NCBI GenBank assembly: GCA_016703665.1 | Contig: JADJBS010000008.1 | Location: 219,005 to 283,004, forward strand | Source of the DNA: Candidatus Defluviibacillus avedoerensis | GTDB lineage: Bacteria > Pseudomonadota > Gammaproteobacteria > Burkholderiales > Burkholderiaceae_C | Length of the DNA stretch: 64,000 nucleotides | Reading direction: 5' to 3' | In this document: positions 9,453-16,191 of the stretch, in pieces | How the letters are laid out: every line of letters starts with the position of its first letter | Position numbering within the stretch: the first letter of the stretch is position 1 | Notes under the pieces: model-generated | What the model was told of the DNA's origin: nothing | Database searches by the model: none | The model's input: the letters and a program-made list of their open reading frames with translations, nothing else | Position numbers and translations under genes: made by a program

Positions 9453-9845
9453 TCAGGCAAGTTCTGAAATTTCAATCAGATTCAAATCGGGGTCGCGTAC
9501 GTAAACGGATCGAATCTTCTGAGTGGCCCCGGTGCGCATCACGGGGCCTTCTATGACGGGCCACTGCGCAGCGTTAAGCCGGGCAATGACGTCATCCAGC
9601 GGCACCCTGGCGATAAAGCACAGGTCCAGCGCACCGGGTACGGGCAGGTGCGCTTTGGGCTCGAACTCCTTGCCACGTATGTGCAGGTTGATTTTTTGAT
9701 TTCCGAACTTGAAGGCTTTGCGTTCCACCGCAGGTGTGCCGCCGACAAAGCTTTCGAGGGTCATGCCCATCACGCGGACGTAAAAGTCCACACAGGCTGC
9801 TTCGTTATGGGTAGTTAAGACCAGATGGTCCAGGTGGTCGATCAT
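9453..9845 (-). CDS. VOC (glyoxalase/bleomycin resistance) family protein
   Basis: The 130-residue protein holds two beta-alpha-beta-beta-beta modules of the vicinal oxygen chelate fold. It starts MIDHLDHLVLTTHN, where the first metal-binding His is expected, and ends SVYVRDPDLNLIEISE, which carries the final metal Glu. The start overlaps the stop of the lyase gene by ATGA, so the two are translationally coupled. In this operon it may act as an isomerase or epimerase on an acyl-CoA intermediate, by analogy with methylmalonyl-CoA epimerase, but that is inference. Confidence 0.82.
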   Translation of the reverse strand: MIDHLDHLVLTTHNEAACVDFYVRVMGMTLESFVGGTPAVERKAFKFGNQKINLHIRGKEFEPKAHLPVPGALDLCFIARVPLDDVIARLNAAQWPVIEGPVMRTGATQKIRSVYVRDPDLNLIEISELA

Positions 9846-10882
9846 GTGGTTTCTCCTCTTAGTTCTGCAACATATGCGGGTGCCGGATGCAGGTCCAGAA
9901 TACGCCCCGCCTTGGCCACTTGTCCCGGCACGTCGTGCCCAACAATTCGCGGCATTTGGCGCGCCACGTCGAGCAAACGGCCCAGGTCAATGCCGGTGTC
10001 GTAACCCATGGCGTCTAGCATGTGGATGGCGTCTTCGCTGCTGATGTTGCCGCTGGCGCCCGGCGCGTAAGGGCAGCCACCCAGGCCACCCAATGAACCA
10101 TCAAAGCGCGCAATGCCGCTTTGCACGGCGGCCAACACATTCGCCAAACCCATGCCACGTGTGTTGTGGAAATGCAGGGTCAATTGCGGGGCGTTGGCCA
10201 TGTGGGCAAAGCGAGCGTGCAGGGCAGCAATCACCGCTTGCACCTGCGCCGGGTGAGCCATGCCAGTGGTGTCACAAATGGTCAGTCCCCGAACGCCTAA
10301 GTTCACGAAGCGCTCTGCAAAAGATAGCACGGTGGCCAAGGGCACATTACCCTCCATCTGGCAGCCAAAGCAGCAGGAAAGCGACACATTGATGGGCGTG
10401 CGCCCATCCACCAGGCGGATCACCTCGGCCAGACCGCTAAAGCTTTTTTCCCGCAGCATGCGCAGGTTAGCCAAGTTGTGGGTCTCGGACACCGACATCA
10501 CCAAGTTCAGCTCGTCAGCGCGCGACTCCATCGCCCGCTCTGCACCGCGCACATTCGGCACCAGCACGGTGTATTCGACGCCCGGCACGCGCTGGATGCG
10601 CCCCATTACTTCTTCGGCATCGCGCAACATAGGAATGGCTTTGGGGCTGGTGAAGGATGTCACCTCAATCTTGGCATAGCCGCACTGGCTCAACGCGTCA
10701 ATCAGCGCGATCTTGTCGTCGGTTGGGATGAAGGTGGGTTCAATCTGAAAGCCGTCCCGGGTGGCGACTTCGTTGAAACGGATGGCTCCCACGCTGGCCA
10801 CTGCGTGTGCTGCGCTGCCCCCCGCAGGAGCGTTCGCGCCTTGGGGCGGCCCTGCGTCGCTCAAATCTATGCGTTTCTTCAT
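9842..10882 (-). CDS. Hydroxymethylglutaryl-CoA lyase-like enzyme (DRE-TIM family)
   Basis: The 346-residue product carries a DRE-TIM metallolyase barrel. Metal and catalytic features are visible: ATRDGFQIE at strand one, LHFHNTRGMG with the paired histidines, and the cysteine loop GGLGGCPYAPGASGN. HMG-CoA lyases usually read PRDGLQNE in the first motif, so RDGFQIE is a departure that may mark another 3-hydroxy-3-methyl acyl-CoA substrate such as citramalyl-CoA. It overlaps both neighbours by 4 bp (ATGA). The pairing with a CaiB-type CoA transferase suggests activation of a free acid followed by cleavage. Confidence 0.83.
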   Translation of the reverse strand: MKKRIDLSDAGPPQGANAPAGGSAAHAVASVGAIRFNEVATRDGFQIEPTFIPTDDKIALIDALSQCGYAKIEVTSFTSPKAIPMLRDAEEVMGRIQRVPGVEYTVLVPNVRGAERAMESRADELNLVMSVSETHNLANLRMLREKSFSGLAEVIRLVDGRTPINVSLSCCFGCQMEGNVPLATVLSFAERFVNLGVRGLTICDTTGMAHPAQVQAVIAALHARFAHMANAPQLTLHFHNTRGMGLANVLAAVQSGIARFDGSLGGLGGCPYAPGASGNISSEDAIHMLDAMGYDTGIDLGRLLDVARQMPRIVGHDVPGQVAKAGRILDLHPAPAYVAELRGETT

Positions 10883-12096
10883 GCCACGATGCCTTGTGCT
10901 TTAAGGGTTTTGATTTGTTCGCTGGACAGGCCCATTTCCGCCAACACCTGATCACTGTCTTGCCCGATGCCCGGTGCATTTCGCCGGTGACTACCGGGTG
11001 TGCGAGAGAGCTTGGGCACGATGCCCGGCACCATCAACTGGCTGCCATCGTCCATCTGCACCTGTTGAAGCATGTCGCGTGCTTGGTAATGCGGGTCTGA
11101 AGCGATGTCGGCCACGGTGTAGATTCGGCCAGCGGGTACGCTGGCGTTGTCCAAAGCGGCCAGCACTTCATCGACACTCAAGTGCGCAGCCCAGGCGCCG
11201 ATGGCGGCGTCGATTTCAGCCACACGCAAGACACGTCCGCTGTTGTCGGCCAGCGCTGGGTCGTTGCCCAGGTCATTACGGGCGATAACGGTCATCAAGC
11301 GTTTGAAAATGCTGTCCCCATTTCCCGCAATCAAGGCATAGCCGCCGTCTTTGCACAGGTAGGCATTGCTGGGCGCAATCCCGGGCAATGCGCTACCCGC
11401 CGGGCCTCGCACCGCGCCAAAGGCGCTATATTCGGGCAGCAGGCTTTCCATGCAGTTGAACATGGCCTCATACAGCGCCACATCAATCACCTGCCCTTTA
11501 CCCGACTGGTGGCGTTCTTGCAGCGCCAGCAAAATGCCAATCACGCCATGCAGCGCCGCCAGCGTGTCGCCCAGACTGATGCCCACGCGTACCGGCACGC
11601 GACCGGGTTCGGCGGTCAAATGGCGTATGCCGCCCATGGCCTCCCCCACCACACCAAAGCCAGGGCGGTCGCGGTAAGGGCCGGTTTGCCCATAACCGCT
11701 GACGCGCAACATGATCAGACGTGGATTGATGCTCAACAATTCGTCTGGCCCTAGGCCCCACCCCTCCATCGCACCGGGGCGGAAGTTTTCGATCAGCACG
11801 TCACTCTCTCCCACCAGCTTGCGGACGATTTCCTGCGCCTCTTTCCGTTTGAGATCCAGTGCCAGCGACTGCTTGTTGCGCGACTGCACTTGCCACCAGA
11901 CCGAGGTGCCATCTTGCAGCAGGCGCCACTTGCGCAGCGGGTCGCCCAGGCCGGGGGGCTCAATCTTGATCACGTCCGCACCAAAGTCCCCCAGGGTCTT
12001 GGCAGCAAAGGGGCCTGCAATCAACTGACCCAGCTCAATGACTTTGAGGCCAATCAATGGACCAGTGTTGGTGGCAAAAGGTAGGGGCGTATTCAT
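10879..12096 (-). CDS. CaiB/BaiF family (type III) CoA transferase
   Basis: At 405 residues this is full length for a class III CoA transferase, which moves CoA between carboxylic acids through a glutamyl/aspartyl thioester. Recognisable segments are KVIELGQLIAGPFAAKTLGDFGAD, then NFRPGAMEGWGL, VSGYGQTGP, and VGISLGDTLAALHG with the candidate catalytic Asp. Its stop overlaps the lyase start. It is probably the acid-activating step of the lyase pathway; succinyl-CoA or acetyl-CoA would be the usual donor. Substrate is not determinable from sequence. Confidence 0.9.
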   Translation of the reverse strand: MNTPLPFATNTGPLIGLKVIELGQLIAGPFAAKTLGDFGADVIKIEPPGLGDPLRKWRLLQDGTSVWWQVQSRNKQSLALDLKRKEAQEIVRKLVGESDVLIENFRPGAMEGWGLGPDELLSINPRLIMLRVSGYGQTGPYRDRPGFGVVGEAMGGIRHLTAEPGRVPVRVGISLGDTLAALHGVIGILLALQERHQSGKGQVIDVALYEAMFNCMESLLPEYSAFGAVRGPAGSALPGIAPSNAYLCKDGGYALIAGNGDSIFKRLMTVIARNDLGNDPALADNSGRVLRVAEIDAAIGAWAAHLSVDEVLAALDNASVPAGRIYTVADIASDPHYQARDMLQQVQMDDGSQLMVPGIVPKLSRTPGSHRRNAPGIGQDSDQVLAEMGLSSEQIKTLKAQGIVA

Positions 12097-12130
12097 TGGC
12101 TGGCAGTATGCCGCCCAGCCTCGGCAGGGT

Positions 12131-13060
12131 CTATTGCTTCTTAGGTGCGTCAGCCTTCGCGTTTTGCGAAGCCTGCTTCAAAAATGCCATCAATCCCAAA
12201 GCCGCCTCGTCCTGGTTGGCAACAGCCACCAGCAGTTGTCTGCGCGCCCAGGCATCTTTCAACGGGCGGGCACGCAGCGGCAACGCTTTGGCGAATGGCT
12301 GCAAGGCGGCTTTGGGCAGCAAGGCAACCCCCATGCCTGCCGCGACCAGGTGACAAACTGCATCAAAGCTGCGCACCTGCATGCGCAGCCGCAGGGGGCG
12401 GCCAACGGTCAGCGCCGCTTGCTGCTGGGTCTGCAGCATCGCAGCACCCGTAGTCAACGTGATCCAGTCTTCGTTCAGGCAATCGGCAAAGGCGACGACA
12501 CTGCGGGCTTTGCTGAGCGGGTGCCCTGCAGGCATCACCAGTACCAGCTCATCCCGCCGGAACGCCGCCGTCTGCAGGCCGTGGGTGTCTGGGCCTTCCA
12601 CAAAAACACCCACATCCGCGCGGCCCTCGCGCAGTGCGCTGACCACGGCCTCAGACACCTGCTCGTCCAGTTCCACCCGAACCTGCGGCACCTGCTTGGC
12701 ATAGGCCGCCAGCAGCGGGGGCAAGAACTGGTTGATGGCGGCCGTGCCTGCGCATAGCCGAACACGCCGCGCAATGCCTTGGCGCTGGTCAGACAGTTCA
12801 GCTCCAAGCTGGTCCATGGTTTGCAGCAGGCTGAGGCCATGTTTGACAAACACCCGCCCCGCGGCCGTCGGGCTCAAGCCGCGCGCATGGCGTTCAAACA
12901 GGGTATCGCCCACGGCCAGTTCCAGCTCTCGCAGGCGGCGACTGGCTGCCGCCAAGGCTAAATGGGCTTCGCGCGCCGCTGCGCTCAAGCTGCCCGTTTG
13001 CACACAGGCCACTGCCAGCCGGATGCTGACCAGGTCGAAGCGGGCGAGGTTGAGTCGCAT
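12131..13060 (-). CDS. LysR-family transcriptional regulator
   Basis: The product has 309 residues: an N-terminal winged helix-turn-helix (about 5-65, with VQTGSLSAAAREAHLALAAASRRLRELE) and a periplasmic-binding-like effector domain. It lies on the same strand between the MFS transporter and the CoA transferase with short gaps of 12 and 34 bp. That departs from the usual divergent LysR layout and suggests it is transcribed with its targets. It probably senses the carboxylate handled by this cluster. Confidence 0.9.
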   Translation of the reverse strand: MRLNLARFDLVSIRLAVACVQTGSLSAAAREAHLALAAASRRLRELELAVGDTLFERHARGLSPTAAGRVFVKHGLSLLQTMDQLGAELSDQRQGIARRVRLCAGTAAINQFLPPLLAAYAKQVPQVRVELDEQVSEAVVSALREGRADVGVFVEGPDTHGLQTAAFRRDELVLVMPAGHPLSKARSVVAFADCLNEDWITLTTGAAMLQTQQQAALTVGRPLRLRMQVRSFDAVCHLVAAGMGVALLPKAALQPFAKALPLRARPLKDAWARRQLLVAVANQDEAALGLMAFLKQASQNAKADAPKKQ

Positions 13061-13072
13061 GGTGGGTAGAGC

Positions 13073-14302
13073 TTATTGAGCGCTTGCCGCCATGAGTCGT
13101 GCAGATGGCTGCACATTCATTCTCATCTGAAACAGTCCGGCGGCTACCCCAATGGCCACTGCCAGTTGCCATGCCAAGTCGTAGCTGTGCAGGCTGCTGT
13201 AAATCAGCCCACCGCCCCACGCGCCCAGAAAAGAGCCGACTTGGTGACTGAAGAAGGCGATGCCCGACAGTGTGGCCATGTATCGCAGCCCAAACAAGTG
13301 CACCACCAGGCCTGATACCAGGGGCACCACGCCCAGCCACAGCGTGCCCATGGCCGCCGCAAACACCAGGGTACTGGCGGGGGTGGGCGGCAGAGAAAAG
13401 TAGATCGCGATGCACAGCGATCTCAGCAGGTAGATGCCACCCAGCAAGGCGCGTTTGGAATACACCCCGCCCAGCCAGCCAAACAGGTACGAGCCCAGCA
13501 CGTTGAACAGGCCCACCAGCGCCAGCGCGGTGCTGCCCACAGACGGGTCTAGCCCGCAAATGTCCAGGTAGGTGGGCAGGTGGGTGGTGATGAACACCAG
13601 CTGCAAGCCGCATACAAAGAAGGCAATGGCCAGTACACGGTAGCCTTTGTGGCCCAGGGCTTCACGCACGGCTTCGATCACCGATTGCGCCGCGCCGACG
13701 TGCACGTCACGTTCGATCTGGTCTGCTTTGCCCGCCATCAGGGCAGCAGGCAACATCACGCAGGCCAAACCCAGAAAACCCACCAAGGCCATGCGCCAGC
13801 CCGACATGGCCATCAGACCCTGCGCCATGGGCGAGGCCAGCGTCAAGCCCAGCGAGCCCGCCGCCGACACCGCACCCATGGCCACGCTGCGCTTGGCAAC
13901 AGACACCGTGCGTGCAGTCACGTTCATGGCGATGTTGGACGCTGTGCACGACAGAGCCAAGCCAATGCACACGCCCATTCCGAGTGTGACCATCCAGTTG
14001 GCGTCGGCATAGCGCATCAGCAGCAAACCCAGCCCATAGACGGCCACACCTGTTACCGCCACGGGCCTCGCGCCATGGCGGTCTGCCATGATGCCGACGA
14101 AAGGCTGTGTCACGCCCCAGATGATGTTCTGGATGGCGATGGCCAGCGAGAACTCAGCCGCCGTGATGCCCACATCGCGGATCATGGAAATCTGCAGCAG
14201 TCCAAAGCTTTGCCGCATGCCCATGGCCAGACTTAGCATGACGGCAGCGCCCGCTAATATCGAAAAAGTTTGCGCCTTCGACAGGCTGGATTTATCGATC
14301 AT
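13073..14302 (-). CDS. Major facilitator superfamily transporter
   Basis: The 409-residue protein has about twelve hydrophobic segments in two halves. The MFS loop motif appears after helix two as GIMADRHGARPVAV. It resembles the oxalate/formate or monocarboxylate antiporter-like MFS group in its GMRQSFGLL opening, but substrate is not assigned. It is the first gene of a minus-strand series leading to LysR, CoA transferase and lyase, so it may import the acid that is degraded. The Bug receptor at the other end offers a second uptake hint. Confidence 0.85.
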   Translation of the reverse strand: MIDKSSLSKAQTFSILAGAAVMLSLAMGMRQSFGLLQISMIRDVGITAAEFSLAIAIQNIIWGVTQPFVGIMADRHGARPVAVTGVAVYGLGLLLMRYADANWMVTLGMGVCIGLALSCTASNIAMNVTARTVSVAKRSVAMGAVSAAGSLGLTLASPMAQGLMAMSGWRMALVGFLGLACVMLPAALMAGKADQIERDVHVGAAQSVIEAVREALGHKGYRVLAIAFFVCGLQLVFITTHLPTYLDICGLDPSVGSTALALVGLFNVLGSYLFGWLGGVYSKRALLGGIYLLRSLCIAIYFSLPPTPASTLVFAAAMGTLWLGVVPLVSGLVVHLFGLRYMATLSGIAFFSHQVGSFLGAWGGGLIYSSLHSYDLAWQLAVAIGVAAGLFQMRMNVQPSARLMAASAQ

Positions 14303-14421
14303 GCCGTCAGCATAGCGCCTGGCAAGCCTGAACTGCTGTCACCTGCGCTTGTTACCATAGGAGCCAGTTTGTTTCGCCTGTTCCTCAACCCCGTCTCATC
14401 CACCCCAAAGGAGAAACCGTC

Positions 14422-14775
14422 ATGAACTATGTCGATGGATTTGTCGCCGCCGTCCCCACGGCCAACCGGGAGGCCTACCTCAACCACGCTGAGCGGGCGG
14501 CCGCCCTGTTCAAGGAGTTTGGTGCATTGAGCGTGGTGGAGTGCTGGGGCGACGATGTGCCCGAGGGCAAGCTTACTTCGTTCCCTTTGGCCGTGAAACG
14601 CGAGGCCGACGAGACCGTGGTCTTCAGCTGGGTTACTTGGCCCTCGCGCGCAGTGCGCGACGCTGGGTGGGAAAAACTCATGGCTGATCCACGCATGAGC
14701 CCTGCAGCCATTCCCATGCCCTTTGATGGCAAACGCCTGATCTATGGCGGCTTTCAAATGATCATGCAAGCCTGA
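14422..14775 (+). CDS. DUF1428 domain protein
   Basis: The 117-residue protein begins MNYVDGFVAAVPTANREAYL and ends with GGFQMIMQA. The set of phrases (VVECWGDDVPEGK, VFSWVTWPSR, MPFDGKRLIYGGF) identifies DUF1428, a dimeric alpha-beta barrel related to YbaA-type proteins of unknown function. A good ribosome site (AAAGGAG) lies before the ATG. A VOC/PhnB-like gene follows 48 bp later on the same strand. Confidence 0.88.
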   Translation: MNYVDGFVAAVPTANREAYLNHAERAAALFKEFGALSVVECWGDDVPEGKLTSFPLAVKREADETVVFSWVTWPSRAVRDAGWEKLMADPRMSPAAIPMPFDGKRLIYGGFQMIMQA

Positions 14776-14823
14776 CGGCCATCATTTAGTTTGCCAGCAC
14801 TCAGTAAGCATCCGGAGAAACGC

Positions 14824-15255
14824 ATGTCCGCATCTTTGATTCAACCCTACCTGTTCTTCAGTGGCCGCTGCGACGAGGCGCTGAACTTTTACCAGGCAGC
14901 CCTGGGAGCGCAGGTAGACATGCTGATGCGCTTTAACCAAAGTCCAGATCCGGTGCCTGCGGGCATGTTGCAAGCCGGGTTCGAGGCCAAAGTCATGCAT
15001 TGCCAGTTTCGGGTGGGTGACACGGCGTTGATGGCGTCGGATGGTTGCGACGACAAGTCGACGTTCAGTGGCTTTTCGCTGGCGCTCAGTGTCCCGACCG
15101 AGGCCGAAGCAGACCGTGCTTTTGCAGCGCTGAGCCAGCACGGTACGGTGATCATGCCGCTCGCGAAAACCTTTTGGTCACCGCGCTACGGCATGGTCAA
15201 GGACCAGTTTGGCATTCAGTGGATGGTGATGGTGCCCGGCGAGGCCACGGCGTGA
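14824..15255 (+). CDS. PhnB-like VOC family protein
   Basis: The 143-residue protein starts MSASLIQPYLFFSGRCDEAL, the usual opening of the PhnB/3-demethylubiquinone-like VOC group, and ends with KDQFGIQWMVM. I chose the ATG at 14824 because GGAGAAACGC precedes it; an in-frame ATG at 14791 has no such site and adds non-homologous residues. Function is unknown despite the name, since there are no phosphonate catabolism genes here. Its stop overlaps the next start (TGATG). Confidence 0.83.
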   Translation: MSASLIQPYLFFSGRCDEALNFYQAALGAQVDMLMRFNQSPDPVPAGMLQAGFEAKVMHCQFRVGDTALMASDGCDDKSTFSGFSLALSVPTEAEADRAFAALSQHGTVIMPLAKTFWSPRYGMVKDQFGIQWMVMVPGEATA

Positions 15256-16064
15256 TGATGCGGCTATTGCGTCGTTGCTTTCTCGGGTGCGCTCTTGCGG
15301 CTGCCTTGCCGCTGGGTGCAGCGGCGGTTCAGCCAACGCTGGTGTTTGGGGTCCTGAATCAGCAAAGCCCCGCGCGCACGGCAGAGCGGTGGAATCCAGT
15401 ATTTCAATACATCAAGGCCAGGACCGGCTTGGACATCCAACTGCGCATGGGCGCGACCGTCAGAGAAACCAACGCCATGATGGGTCGGGGTGAATTCGAC
15501 TTTGTCTTCACGAACCACAACTTCAGGCCCGAATATGACGGTGCGTATAAAGTCATTGCGGCGCTGGCAGGCAAACCGATTTTCGGTGTGATTGCGGTCG
15601 GCGCCGACAGCCCTGTCAAAACCCTGGCTGATCTGGCTGGCAAACGGGTTGCATTTCCATCACGCGAGGCTTTTGTGGCTTATGCCGTACCTGTTCTGGA
15701 ACTCAAGCGTGCCAAGGTCGATGTGCTGGAGGTGCTCGCCAGCACGCAGGACAGTGCCTTGGCGCAACTCAAGGCGGGTGCGGTTGACGCAGCAGCCGTC
15801 AACTCACGGTTTTTAACCCAATTTTCTGCGAGGCAGGGGTTCGCATACCGCGAAATCTACACCTCGGAAGGTTTTGCCGAAATTCCTGTCATTGCCCACC
15901 CGCGCTTATCCGCTGCTGTGGTCACTGCGGTACGGCAGGCATTGGTCGAGATGAAGCAGGATCCGCGTGGAGAGTCGCTGCTGGAGTCCTCAGGCTTTGC
16001 CGGGTTCGATCCCGCCACCGACAAACAATACGACAACGTACGTCGCATCTACAGGGGCAATTGA
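15255..16064 (+). CDS. PhnD-like phosphate/phosphonate-type periplasmic binding protein, orphan
   Basis: The product has 269 residues from the ATG at 15255, which overlaps the previous stop. Residues 1-24 form a signal peptide ending GAAA. The mature part has the PhnD-type fold with TLVFGVLNQQSPARTAERW, then FVFTNHNF and LADLAGKRVAFPSREAFVAY. No ABC permease or ATPase gene is nearby, so it may work with a distant transporter or as a sensor input. Such orphan PhnD-like proteins often pair with membrane signalling proteins elsewhere. Ligand unknown. Confidence 0.82.
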   Translation: MMRLLRRCFLGCALAAALPLGAAAVQPTLVFGVLNQQSPARTAERWNPVFQYIKARTGLDIQLRMGATVRETNAMMGRGEFDFVFTNHNFRPEYDGAYKVIAALAGKPIFGVIAVGADSPVKTLADLAGKRVAFPSREAFVAYAVPVLELKRAKVDVLEVLASTQDSALAQLKAGAVDAAAVNSRFLTQFSARQGFAYREIYTSEGFAEIPVIAHPRLSAAVVTAVRQALVEMKQDPRGESLLESSGFAGFDPATDKQYDNVRRIYRGN

Positions 16065-16191
16065 GCGTCTGATTTACCATTTTGGGGCTAGGCAAGTCCA
16101 GCGTTTCGCAGCGCCGAGTACCCAAGCTTTTCTGCCTCTCACTCCCAGTTTTTTCTTCCTTTTGCTTGGCGATTCACGATAGGTGTGCTCG

